Both the position numbers and the translations under genes were made by a program. A DNA stretch of 64,000 nt from assembly GCA_965217625.1 (NCBI GenBank), contig OZ244557.1, positions 1,116,001-1,180,000 of the forward strand. The letters run 5' to 3'. Positions 1 to 8,617 of this stretch are shown one piece after another. The notes beneath the pieces are model-generated. The model was not told the origin of the DNA and did not search any database. It worked only from the letters and a program-made list of their open reading frames with translations. The DNA is from TK10-74A sp965217625. GTDB lineage: Bacteria; Chloroflexota; Dehalococcoidia; Bin125. Within the stretch, counting starts at the first letter, position 1; every line of letters starts with the position of its first letter.

Positions 1-501
1 GCTGACGTGGTAGGGCGGGCCTTCGGGCGGGCCGCAGATCGACATGTGCCCGCCCAGCGCCCAGGCCACGATGTCGGGGGCCTTGTAGTCGCGGTAGGGG
101 CCGGTCTGCCCGAAGGGGCTGATGGAGACCAGGATGCAGCGCGGGTTGATGCGCTGCAGGGCGTCGAAGCCGAAACCCAGCGCCTCCATGCGGCCGGGCG
201 CGAAGGACTCCACCACGATGTCCGCCGTCGCGACGAGGGCCGCGAACTGCGCCTTGCCGGCGGGCGCCTCAAGGTCGATCGTGACGCCGCGCTTGTTGGC
301 GTTGAAGGCGAACCAGTAGAGGCTCTTCTCGGGGTCGGGCTCGTCGTGGTAGTAGGGCGCGATGCGGCGGGCGGGGTCGCCGCCCGGCGGCTCGACTTTG
401 ATGACGTCCGCGCCGAGATCGGCGAGAATGCGGCCGGTGAGGAAGCCGGCCTCGTTCGTCAGGTCGAGCACGCGGTAGGGGCTGAGCATGCCGTCGGACA
501 T
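1..501 (-). CDS. CaiB/BaiF class III CoA-transferase, N-terminal part (runs off the window)
   Basis: The first 167 codons of a class III CoA-transferase are visible; the rest lies beyond the left edge. Family members move CoA between acyl groups through an acyl-enzyme intermediate on a conserved Asp, in the cytoplasm. The N-terminal Rossmann-like half is clear: RVLDLTNEAG near residue 9, GRILADLGADVIKVEPPGGD near residues 23-42, NANKRGVTIDLE near 68, and SPFGQTGPYRDYKAPD near 137, whose Asp is the expected catalytic position. The ATG at 501 is chosen because the family fold starts about 8 residues later. It is transcribed divergently from the monooxygenase, with 144 bp between them. Substrate is unknown; family assignment is firm. 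Confidence 0.9.
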   Translation of the reverse strand, partial: MSDGMLSPYRVLDLTNEAGFLTGRILADLGADVIKVEPPGGDPARRIAPYYHDEPDPEKSLYWFAFNANKRGVTIDLEAPAGKAQFAALVATADIVVESFAPGRMEALGFGFDALQRINPRCILVSISPFGQTGPYRDYKAPDIVAWALGGHMSICGPPEGPPYHVS

Positions 502-645
502 GGCGGGAGTGTAGCCGTCCGCCGCTCCACGCGCCCGCGGACCCGGCGCGGCGCGCGGCCGAAGCGTCGGCCCGCTTGCGGCGCGCCCGGCCGGGTGGGA
601 GACTCGGCAGGTCCGCAAGTCGCGACGCACTGGAGCTAGATCGCC

Positions 646-2307
646 ATGGAGACGAGCAGCGCCCCCCTGGAGAGCCAGACCGCGGACACCGCGACCGTGG
701 ACGCGGTGGTCGTGGGGGCCGGCTTCGCCGGCATGTACATGCTGCACCGGCTGCGGGAGCTGGGCCTCACGGCGCGGGTCATCGAGGCCGGCGACGACGT
801 GGGCGGCACCTGGTACTGGAACCGCTACCCCGGCGCGCGTTGCGACGTCGAGAGCCTGGAGTACCAGTACTCGTTCTCCGACGCGTTGCAGCGCGAGTGG
901 AATTGGACCGAGCGCTACGCGCAGCAGCCGGAGATCCTGGAATACGCCTCGCACGTGGCGGATCGCTTCGGCCTGCGCCGGGACATCCAGTTCAACACGC
1001 GCGTGACCGCGGCCGCCTACGACGACGCCCAGCAGCGCTGGATCGTCGACACGGACGCCGGCGAACGGCTCTCGGCGCAGTTCTGCATCATGGCCACCGG
1101 CTGCCTGTCGAAGCCCAAGTGGCCCGAGATCCCGGGGCGGGAGTCGTTCCGGGGCGAGGCGCACCACACGGCGCGCTGGCCGCACGAGGGCGTGGAGTTC
1201 GCCGGTAAGCGCGTGGGTGTGATCGGCACGGGCTCGACCGCGGTCCAGGCGATCCCGCGGATCGCCGAGCAGGCGGCGCACGTGACGGTCTTCCAGCGCA
1301 CGCCGAATTTCAGCGTGCCCGCGAAGCAGGAGCCGCATGAACCGGCGTTCGTCCAGCAGTACAAGGACGAGTTCCAGGCGCTGCGGCGCAAGGCGCGGCG
1401 CACGCGGGGCGGCATCATCTATCAGCCGCCGCCGCAACTCTCGGCCCTGGAGGTCGAGCCGGAGGAGCGCGAGCGACTCTACGCGGAGTCCTGGGAGAAG
1501 GGTGCCGGCGTGCTCCCCGTCTTCACCGATCTGCTCACGAACGAGGCGGCGAACGAGACGGCCGCCTCGTTCATTCGCTCCAAGATCCAGGAGATCGTCG
1601 ACGATCCGGCGATCGCGGCGGCGCTCTGCCCGACCAACCACCCGTACGGGACGAAGCGCCCCTGCCTCGACACCGACTACTACCAGACCTACAACCGCGA
1701 CAACGTGCGGCTCGTCGACGTCCGCAAGACCCCGATCGCGACCATCACTCCGGCCGGCCTGCGCACGCGGGACGAGGACTTCCACTTCGACACCCTCGTC
1801 TTCGCCTGCGGCTTCGACGCGATGACCGGGGCGATCCTGGCCGTCGATATCCGCGGGCGGGAGGGCCGGTCGTTGCGCGAGAAGTGGGCCGGCGGGCCGC
1901 GCACCTACCTGGGACTCTCGATCGCGGGTTTCCCCAACCTGTTCACGATCACCGGCCCGGGCAGCCCCTCGGTGCTGGCCAACATGATCGTCTGCATCGA
2001 GCAGCACGTCGACTGGATCGCGGACTGCATCGTGCACCTGCGCGAGCGGGAACTGGCCGCCATTGAGGCGACGCCGGCGGCGGAGGACGCCTGGGTCGAT
2101 CACGTCAACGAACTCGGCGACCAGACGCTCTTCCCGCGCGCCGATTCCTGGTACGTCGGGGCCAACGTGCCCGGCAAGCCGCGGGTCTTCACGCCCTACG
2201 TCGGCGGCCTGAACACCTACGTGGAGCGGTGCGAGGCGGTCGTCGCCAACGACTACGAGGGCTTCGCGCTCGCCCCGCGGGCGCGCGCCGCCGCGGTGGG
2301 GCCGTAG
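646..2307 (+). CDS. FAD-dependent Baeyer-Villiger-type monooxygenase (cyclohexanone monooxygenase family)
   Basis: Predicted cytoplasmic NADPH- and FAD-dependent monooxygenase of 553 residues, the usual size for the cyclohexanone/phenylacetone monooxygenase group, which inserts oxygen next to a ketone to give an ester or lactone. The FAD site GAGFAG is at residues 24-29, followed by the GGTWYWNRYPGARCD stretch at 53-67 typical of the group. The Baeyer-Villiger fingerprint FxGxxxHTxxWP is present at 168-179, followed by the NADPH site GTGSTAVQ near 196. A GGAG about 10 nt upstream supports the ATG. It is followed after 2 nt by a CoA-transferase, so the product is plausibly opened and passed on as a CoA ester (inference). 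The substrate cannot be read from sequence. Confidence 0.92.
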   Translation: METSSAPLESQTADTATVDAVVVGAGFAGMYMLHRLRELGLTARVIEAGDDVGGTWYWNRYPGARCDVESLEYQYSFSDALQREWNWTERYAQQPEILEYASHVADRFGLRRDIQFNTRVTAAAYDDAQQRWIVDTDAGERLSAQFCIMATGCLSKPKWPEIPGRESFRGEAHHTARWPHEGVEFAGKRVGVIGTGSTAVQAIPRIAEQAAHVTVFQRTPNFSVPAKQEPHEPAFVQQYKDEFQALRRKARRTRGGIIYQPPPQLSALEVEPEERERLYAESWEKGAGVLPVFTDLLTNEAANETAASFIRSKIQEIVDDPAIAAALCPTNHPYGTKRPCLDTDYYQTYNRDNVRLVDVRKTPIATITPAGLRTRDEDFHFDTLVFACGFDAMTGAILAVDIRGREGRSLREKWAGGPRTYLGLSIAGFPNLFTITGPGSPSVLANMIVCIEQHVDWIADCIVHLRERELAAIEATPAAEDAWVDHVNELGDQTLFPRADSWYVGANVPGKPRVFTPYVGGLNTYVERCEAVVANDYEGFALAPRARAAAVGP

Positions 2308-2309
2308 CC

Positions 2310-3578
2310 GTGGGACCCCTGGCGGGCCTCCGCGTCGTCGAGTTCGCCATCGCGGTCCAGGGGCCGTTCGCCGGCGGCTTCCTGGCCGACATGGGCGCCG
2401 ACGTCATCAAGGTCGAGCCACCGGGCGGCGACCCCAACCGCTGGCACACGGGCGTCAACTGGACGCTGCCCGAGGAGACCCCCGGGGCGCAGTTCATGTC
2501 GGTCTCACACGGCAAGCGCTCGATCGCCGTGGATATCCACACCGACGTCGGCCGGAAGGTCGTCTACCGCCTCGTCGACGGCGCCGACATCTTCCTGAGC
2601 AACATGCGCGAGTCCTCGCTCGAGCGGATCGGGATGGGCTACGAGACGCTCGCGGCGCGCAACGAGCGCCTAGTCTACGCCATCGCCAACGGCTTCGGCC
2701 ATCGCGGCCCGGACCGCGACAAGCGCATGAGCGACCAGTTCTCGCAGTCGCGCAGCGGCATCGCCCGCGTGACCGGCGAGCCCGGCAGCGCGACGGTGAT
2801 CCCCGGCACGGTCATCGCCGATACGGGCGGCGCGATGGGGCTGGCGCTGGCCATCATGACCGCCCTGGCGGCGCGCGAGCTGCACGGGGTCGGGCAGAAG
2901 GTGCGGACGTCGTCGTACGGGGTGATGATCTGGATGCAGGCCTGGGAGATCAATCACACCTCCGTGACGGGGACGCGGCTGGAGCGCGACGGCCCGCATC
3001 ACGCCAACGTGCCCGGCATCGTGGGGCTCTACGACACGGCCGACGGCGGGGCGTTCTGCGTGGGCATCAACGGCACCGAGAGCTGGCGGGAGTTCTGCGA
3101 GTTCGGCGGCATCCCGGAGGTCGGCGCGGACCCGCAGTGGGACTCCTACGACAAGCGCTCGCCAACGACGAACTTCGCCCACGCCGAGCACGCCGGGGAG
3201 CTGCGGCCACACGTCGCGCGGGCGATGCGCAGTCGCACGACGGCGGAGTGGGAGCAGTTCTTCGACGCCCGCCGCGAGGACATCATGTATCAGCGCGTGT
3301 TCGACTACGAGGACGTGCTGCAGGATCCGCAGGCGCTGGAGAACGGCTACATCGTCGAGAAGCAGATCCCGCACGTGGGGACACGCCGGATGACCGGACA
3401 CCCCATGCAGTTCAGCAAGACGCCGGCCACGGCGCAGCCCTGGTACTCCGAACTGGGCCAGCACACCGCGGAGATCATGACCGAACTCGGCTTCCCGGCC
3501 GACGACATCGCGACGGTCGAGGCGCAGAAGAACCCGCGCCAGCCGATGTCGCGCCGGGGGCGGGAGCGGGCTCGCTAG
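2310..3578 (+). CDS. CaiB/BaiF class III CoA-transferase
   Basis: A complete class III CoA-transferase of 422 residues. The N-terminal motif GLRVVEFAIAVQGPFAGGF leads into the GADVIKVEPPGGDPNRW loop, and the KRSIAVDI segment follows. The likely catalytic Asp is D142 in RMSDQFSQSRSG, where relatives usually have a D-x3-Q-x3-G pattern. The open frame extends upstream into the monooxygenase gene, but the GTG at 2310, only 2 nt after the preceding stop, puts the start directly before the conserved fold. Tight spacing implies one transcript with the monooxygenase and the carboxyltransferase downstream. Substrate unknown. Confidence 0.9.
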   Translation: MGPLAGLRVVEFAIAVQGPFAGGFLADMGADVIKVEPPGGDPNRWHTGVNWTLPEETPGAQFMSVSHGKRSIAVDIHTDVGRKVVYRLVDGADIFLSNMRESSLERIGMGYETLAARNERLVYAIANGFGHRGPDRDKRMSDQFSQSRSGIARVTGEPGSATVIPGTVIADTGGAMGLALAIMTALAARELHGVGQKVRTSSYGVMIWMQAWEINHTSVTGTRLERDGPHHANVPGIVGLYDTADGGAFCVGINGTESWREFCEFGGIPEVGADPQWDSYDKRSPTTNFAHAEHAGELRPHVARAMRSRTTAEWEQFFDARREDIMYQRVFDYEDVLQDPQALENGYIVEKQIPHVGTRRMTGHPMQFSKTPATAQPWYSELGQHTAEIMTELGFPADDIATVEAQKNPRQPMSRRGRERAR

Positions 3579-3629
3579 ACTGCTCGCGGCGTGCCCGTCG
3601 CGCCCGAGCCGCCCCGCGGAGGAGCGCCG

Positions 3630-5201
3630 ATGGTCTGGCAGCCCGAGATCGAGGAACTGCAACGCCGCCACGTGCTGGCGGAGGGGATGGGCGGACCCGA
3701 GGGGGTGGCGCGCCAGCACGCGCGCGGCAAGCTGACGATCCGCGAGCGGCTGGCGCTGCTCGTCGACGAGGGATCGCTGCGGGAGATGGGCAAGCTGCAG
3801 GGCGGCGCCACCTATGACGACGACGGCGCCCTGCTGGACTTCACGCCCATCGGCAGCGTGCGCGGGACCGCGCGGATCGACGGGCGGCGCGTCTACGTCA
3901 GCGGGCAGGACTTCACGGTGCGCGGCGGATCCGCCGGCGGCTCGGCCCGCACCGACGACGGCGGCGTCGATATCGGCCACGGGCATCCCGGCGCCACCGA
4001 GTTGCTGCTGCCCACGGTCAACCTGCTCGACGGGGCCGGCGGCAGCGTGCAGGAATACGCGGACCTCAACCGCACCTACATCCCCGACGGCGAGTTTTGG
4101 GGGCACCTCTCCAACATCGTCAGCCTGGCCCCGGTCGTCTCGGCCGTGCTGGGACCGGCGGCGGGGGGCCTTGCCCCGTTCCCGCCGATGAGCCACTTCA
4201 GCGTGATCGCGAAGGGGACCGGGCAGGTGTTCCCGGGCGGCCCGCCGGTCGTGAAGGCGGCGCTGGGCATCGACATCGACAAGGAGGATCTGGGCGGCTG
4301 GAAGATTCACACCCGCGTCAGCGGCGTCGTCGACAACGCCGCCGAGGACGAGGCGGACGCGATCGCGCAGGTCAAGCGCTTCCTCGGCTACATGCCCGAC
4401 AACGTGCACGAGATGCCGCCCCGCGTCCGCAGCGGCGACGATCCGGCGCGGCGCGACGAGCGCCTGCTCTCGATCATCCCGCGCGACAACCGCAAGACGT
4501 ACGACCCACGCGTGATCATCGAGGGCGTCTTCGACGCGGGCTCCTTCTTCGAGATCGCGCCCGACTACGGCGGCTCACGGATCATCGGGCTGGCCCGCGC
4601 CGACGGCTATCCCGTGGGCGTGATGACCAACAACCCCAAGCGCCTGGGCGGGTCGATGGACGTGGCCGCGGCCGAGAAGTCGACCCGCCTCGTCCAGATC
4701 TGCGACACCTTCCACATCCCCATGGTCGTGATCATGGACGAGCCCGGCTTCCTGGTGGGCGTGGAGTCGGAGCGGCGGGGCATCGAGCGGGCCGGGGCGC
4801 GGCTGGTGCACGCGATCTGCCAGAGCAAGATGCCCTGGATCTCGTTCCTCTCGCGGCGCACCTTCGGGCTGGCCGGGACGCTGCAATACCGCCCGGGGCC
4901 GCACCTCTTCCGGCGCTACGCCTGGGTCTCCGGGCGCTGGGGCTCGATGCACATCGAGGGCGGCACCGACGCCGCCTTCCGCCGCGTCATCGCCGCCGCC
5001 CCGGACCCCGACGCGAAGCGGGCGGAGATCGAGGACGGCTTCCGCCGCCTCGCCTCCCCGTTCCGCACGGCGGAGGCCAGCGGCCTGGACCTGATCGACC
5101 CGCGCGACACGCGCGCCATCCTGTGCGACTTCGTGGACATGGCGCAGGGCGTGATCAAGACCCAGCTTGGGCCCACGGCGGGCCCCTCGTTCCGGCCCTG
5201 A
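3630..5201 (+). CDS. Acyl-CoA carboxylase carboxyltransferase (beta) subunit
   Basis: A 523-residue carboxyltransferase of the propionyl-/methylcrotonyl-CoA carboxylase beta type. These enzymes transfer CO2 from carboxybiotin to an acyl-CoA, or do the reverse in decarboxylases. The N-terminal RQHARGKLTIRERLALLVDEGS block (written here only as a landmark, residues about 28-49) is diagnostic. Glycine-rich oxyanion loops occur in both halves, and MDEPGFLVGVESERRGIER with the later FGLAG segment marks the C-terminal crotonase-like half. A GGAGG 6 nt before the ATG at 3630 fixes the start; an upstream GTG at 3591 lacks a site. Neither biotin carboxylase nor biotin carrier is encoded nearby, so the partner must be elsewhere, or the protein acts in another complex. 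Its stop overlaps the next start by one base. Confidence 0.9.
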   Translation: MVWQPEIEELQRRHVLAEGMGGPEGVARQHARGKLTIRERLALLVDEGSLREMGKLQGGATYDDDGALLDFTPIGSVRGTARIDGRRVYVSGQDFTVRGGSAGGSARTDDGGVDIGHGHPGATELLLPTVNLLDGAGGSVQEYADLNRTYIPDGEFWGHLSNIVSLAPVVSAVLGPAAGGLAPFPPMSHFSVIAKGTGQVFPGGPPVVKAALGIDIDKEDLGGWKIHTRVSGVVDNAAEDEADAIAQVKRFLGYMPDNVHEMPPRVRSGDDPARRDERLLSIIPRDNRKTYDPRVIIEGVFDAGSFFEIAPDYGGSRIIGLARADGYPVGVMTNNPKRLGGSMDVAAAEKSTRLVQICDTFHIPMVVIMDEPGFLVGVESERRGIERAGARLVHAICQSKMPWISFLSRRTFGLAGTLQYRPGPHLFRRYAWVSGRWGSMHIEGGTDAAFRRVIAAAPDPDAKRAEIEDGFRRLASPFRTAEASGLDLIDPRDTRAILCDFVDMAQGVIKTQLGPTAGPSFRP

Positions 5202-7639
5202 TGACGCCCTTCGAGGAACTCCAGGTCGTCGAGATCGCCGGCTCGCAGGCGGGGGCGCTGGCCGCCAAGCTGTTCGCCGACTACGGGGCGCGCGTCGTCA
5301 AGGTCGAGCCGCCGGGCGGCGACCCGCTTCGCGCCAACGGGGAGCCCTGGGGCGGCCTGGGCTCCGAGTTCGCCTTCTTCAACACCAGCAAGCGTTCGGT
5401 CGTCCTGGATCTCGAGGGCGACGCCGGACTGCGCCGGCTCGCGCCCCTGATCGAGCGCGCGGACGTCGTCATCGAGAGCGCCGCCCCGGATCCCCTGCGA
5501 CCGCGCACGGCGTCGCTCGGCGGCGAACGGCTGGTGCGGGTCTACGTCTCCCCGTTCGGGCTGGGCGAGCCGTCGGGCCCGGGCGGCCCCTACGCGCGCT
5601 ATCGCTCCAACGTCTTCACCGACGACGCCATCGGCGGGCACCTGTGGGTGGGCGGCGACATGGATCGGGAGCCGCTGCAGCGGCGCGGGCTGCACACGCA
5701 CGTGCAGGCCGGGCTGCACGCCTTCATCGGCGGGATGGCGGCGCTGCTGGCGCGGGAGCGGATCGGACGCGGGCAGTCGGTCGATGTGTCGCACCAGGAC
5801 GGCATGGCCGGCCTGCACCAGCACACGACGACGATGTGGACCCACGGCGGCCACATCATCGAGCGGGCCGGCAACGCGCAGGCGGGGCCGTGGCATCCGG
5901 CCGGCGTCTATCCCTGCCGCGACGGCTACGTGTTCCTGGGCCACTCCACGGGAGTCAAGCTGGTCCCGTTCGTCGAGGTGCTGGGCTACGGCCACCTGTT
6001 CGACGATCCGCGCTTCGCGACCGACCCGGCGCGGGCCGTGCACAAGCGGGAGTTCGACGCCGCCCTGACCGAGCGCCTGATGGAACTGACCGTCGAGGAG
6101 ATCACCGAGTTGGGCCGGGCGGTGTTCTCGCCGATCGGCCCCGTGCCGACGATGCTCGAGGTGCTGGAGGACGAGCAGTACCGGGCGCGCGACTTCTGGG
6201 TCTGCCTGTCCCCGGAACCGGCGGACGGCCCGGCGCTGCGCTTCCCGCGCGGCCCCTTCTCGATCAACGGCCGGGGCGCCCGGCCCACGCTGCCGCCGGC
6301 CGGCCCGGACGCGGAGATCGCGGAAGACATCGCGGCGGACTGGACAACACCCGTGCCGCCCATCGGCCGGGAGTCGCTGACGACCGGGCCGCTCGACGGC
6401 CTGCGCGTGCTCGACCTCACGCGGGTCTGGGCGGGGCCCATCGCGGGGCGCATCCTGGGGGACCTGGGCGCGGACGTGATCCACGTCGAGTCGCCCTGGA
6501 ATCGCGGCTATCGCGAGCGCGACCCCCTGATGGCGACGCTGGGGCATCTCTTCCCCGACAACGAGCCGGGCGAGCGGCCCTGGAACCGCGTCGGCGGCTT
6601 CAACAAGCTGGCGCGCAACAAGCGCGGACTGACGCTGAACCTGCAGGACGCCCGGGGGCGCGACCTCTTCGCGGCGCTGGTCGCGCGCAGCGACGTGGTG
6701 CTGGAGAACTACAGCCCCCGCGTGATGCCCAAGCTGGGCTTCGACTTCGCCGCGCTGCGGAAGCTGAACCCGCGCATCGTGCACACGGCGATGAACGGCT
6801 ACGGCGCGTCCGGTCCCGGCCAGAACCGCGTGGCGCTGGGGCCGGTGATCGAGGCGGCGGTGGGGCTGACGGCCATGATGGGCTACACCGACACCGGGCC
6901 CTACCGCTCCGGCGTCGCCTGGGCCGACCCGATCGCGGGGCTGTCGGCGGTGTGCGGCACGCTCGTCGCGCTGTGGCGCCGCGAGGCCTCGGGCGGGCAG
7001 CCGCAGCAGGTCGAGACGGCGATGTCGGAGTCGATGGCGGTGGCGGCCGGTGAGGAGTTGCTGGCGGCACAGGTGCGCGGCGCCAACGCCCCGCGGATCG
7101 GCAACCGCCACACCGTCTACGCGCCGCAGGGCGTGTACCGCTGCGCCGGCCACGACCGCTGGCTGGCAATCAGCGTGATGACCGACGCCGAGTGGCTCGC
7201 GCTCTGCGACGTGGCGGGCATCGGCGGCCACCTCCGGGCGCTGGACGCCGCCGGGCGCCGGGCGCTGCACGATGAGATCGACGCCGCGATCGGCGGCTGG
7301 ACCCGCGCGCAGAGCCCCGGCCCGGCGATGGCCCGGCTGCAGGCGCGGGGCGTCATCGCGGCGCAGGTCAGCGACGGCCGCGACCTCGTGGAGGACCCGC
7401 ACCTGGCCGCCCGCGACTTCTGGGCGGAACTCGACCACGCCGACGCGGGCCGCATGCGCTACCCGGGCAACGCGATCCGCCTGAGCGAGACGCCGGTGAC
7501 GTACCGCGTCGCGGCGCCCCTGCTGGGGGAACACAACGCCGAGATCCTGCGTCCTCTGGGAGTGTCGGACGAGGAGTTGTCGACGCTGGAGGCCGAGGGC
7601 GTGATCGCGCAGACGCCGCCGGAGACGCCGCCCCAGTAG
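5201..7639 (+). CDS. Tandem-fused class III CoA-transferase (two CaiB domains)
   Basis: An 812-residue protein made of two complete CaiB-type halves. The first begins at residue 4 (ELQVVEIAG) with KVEPPGGDPLRANGEPWG near 31. The second begins near residue 397 (GLRVLDLTRVWAGPIAGRI) with GADVIHVESPWNRGY near 423 and NKRGLTLNL near 474. Family members usually work as interlocked dimers of one-domain chains, so the fusion would supply both halves in one chain. The second half keeps an Asp/Gln-rich catalytic area less obviously than the first CaiB genes here, so the halves may differ in role (inference). The ATG overlaps the carboxyltransferase stop (TGATG), implying coupled translation. The stop codon lies inside a 13-bp tandem repeat. 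Confidence 0.88.
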   Translation: MTPFEELQVVEIAGSQAGALAAKLFADYGARVVKVEPPGGDPLRANGEPWGGLGSEFAFFNTSKRSVVLDLEGDAGLRRLAPLIERADVVIESAAPDPLRPRTASLGGERLVRVYVSPFGLGEPSGPGGPYARYRSNVFTDDAIGGHLWVGGDMDREPLQRRGLHTHVQAGLHAFIGGMAALLARERIGRGQSVDVSHQDGMAGLHQHTTTMWTHGGHIIERAGNAQAGPWHPAGVYPCRDGYVFLGHSTGVKLVPFVEVLGYGHLFDDPRFATDPARAVHKREFDAALTERLMELTVEEITELGRAVFSPIGPVPTMLEVLEDEQYRARDFWVCLSPEPADGPALRFPRGPFSINGRGARPTLPPAGPDAEIAEDIAADWTTPVPPIGRESLTTGPLDGLRVLDLTRVWAGPIAGRILGDLGADVIHVESPWNRGYRERDPLMATLGHLFPDNEPGERPWNRVGGFNKLARNKRGLTLNLQDARGRDLFAALVARSDVVLENYSPRVMPKLGFDFAALRKLNPRIVHTAMNGYGASGPGQNRVALGPVIEAAVGLTAMMGYTDTGPYRSGVAWADPIAGLSAVCGTLVALWRREASGGQPQQVETAMSESMAVAAGEELLAAQVRGANAPRIGNRHTVYAPQGVYRCAGHDRWLAISVMTDAEWLALCDVAGIGGHLRALDAAGRRALHDEIDAAIGGWTRAQSPGPAMARLQARGVIAAQVSDGRDLVEDPHLAARDFWAELDHADAGRMRYPGNAIRLSETPVTYRVAAPLLGEHNAEILRPLGVSDEELSTLEAEGVIAQTPPETPPQ

Positions 7640-7672
7640 ACCGGCGCAGTAGACCGCCGCACTGGACCGCCG
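7634..7672. repeat. Three 13-bp tandem repeats across the CoA-transferase stop codon
   Basis: Three consecutive 13-bp units read CAGTAGACCGGCG, CAGTAGACCGCCG and CACTGGACCGCCG, with a decayed fourth unit to about 7686. The stop TAG of the CoA-transferase lies inside the first unit. Replication slippage is the simplest origin. A second, unrelated 13-bp triplet lies at 40786-40824. Confidence 0.8.
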
Positions 7673-7760
7673 CAATACGACCGAAGCGACGTTGTGAGGG
7701 ATCCCGCGCGGGGATAGGCTCGCGGCAGTAGCGATGTTGTTGCCGTAACGAGGGGATCGC

Positions 7761-8594
7761 GTGGGCCGGATACTGATCGTGATCGCGGGCATGATGGCCG
7801 TCGGCGGCGCGCTGGCGCTGCTGGCCGTCGCGGGGCCGCTCGCGGGTGACGCGAGCGCGCACTCGGCGCGCCCGATCGAGAGCGACGCTCCAGCCGGGCG
7901 CGATCAGGAAGAGCCCGCCCCGGACCCGCCCGACGATCCCGAGCCGGACCCGGCCCAGCCAGAAGACGAACCGGAGCACGAGCCCGGCGACACTCCCGCG
8001 GAGGAGCCATCCGACGACCCCACGGACGAGCCCGCCGAGACCCCCACTGAAGAACCCGCCGCGACGCCCGACCCCGCGCCTGCGGCCACGCCCGCCATCG
8101 ACCCGGCGGCCAAGACCTACATCGTGCAGGCCGGGGACTATGTGAAGCTCGTCGCCGACCGGCACGGCGTCACGGTCGGCGACATCGTGCGGCTGAATCC
8201 GGAGGTCACGGCGCCGGGCTTCCTCATCCATCCGGGGCAGGTGCTGGTGCTGCGGGAGGATCCGCAGCCGGAAGCGACGGCGGCGCCCGCCCCCACGGCC
8301 GCGCAGGAGCCACCCCCCGACGAGCCCGCCGACGAGGCCGCCACGCCCGAGGCTGAGGCCGAGGCCGAGACCGCGGAGGCCGACCCCGCGCCGGCGCCCG
8401 CCGCAGCCCCGGCTCCCGCCGCGACGGCGGCCGCGCCCACGCCGCAGGCCGGCCCCGCGCCGGCCCAGGTTGCCCCCGCCAGCGGGCGCAGCGGTCTCGT
8501 GGCCGACATCGGCATCGGGGTCGCGGGGCTGGCGACGGGGATCGCCCTGGCGCTCATCGGCCCCTGGGTGCGACGCCTGAAGCGGGGATACTGA
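7761..8594 (+). CDS. Membrane-anchored LysM-domain protein with Pro/Glu-rich linkers
   Basis: A 277-residue envelope protein. Residues 1-33 form a hydrophobic signal or anchor segment. Residues about 35-110 are a Pro/Glu/Asp-rich linker. One LysM module lies at about 115-158 (TYIVQAGDYVKLVADRHGV, then LNPEV and IHPGQVLVL), a fold that binds N-acetylglucosamine polymers such as peptidoglycan. A second Ala/Glu/Pro-rich linker follows, and residues about 247-270 form a C-terminal membrane helix ending in the basic RRLKRGY. GAGGGG upstream supports the GTG start. A TAGGCT about 40 nt upstream could be a -10 element. It lies tail-to-tail with the SDR gene. Role is probably wall attachment; no catalytic domain is visible. 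Confidence 0.8.
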   Translation: MGRILIVIAGMMAVGGALALLAVAGPLAGDASAHSARPIESDAPAGRDQEEPAPDPPDDPEPDPAQPEDEPEHEPGDTPAEEPSDDPTDEPAETPTEEPAATPDPAPAATPAIDPAAKTYIVQAGDYVKLVADRHGVTVGDIVRLNPEVTAPGFLIHPGQVLVLREDPQPEATAAPAPTAAQEPPPDEPADEAATPEAEAEAETAEADPAPAPAAAPAPAATAAAPTPQAGPAPAQVAPASGRSGLVADIGIGVAGLATGIALALIGPWVRRLKRGY

Positions 8595-8617
8595 GCCGTC
8601 GCCGAGCGGGCGCCGCA

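Noticed and set aside
4097..5200. Upstream extension of the tandem CoA-transferase frame
   Set aside because: It reads Arg/Gly-rich nonsense across the carboxyltransferase gene. The ATG at 5201 directly precedes the first conserved CaiB motif.
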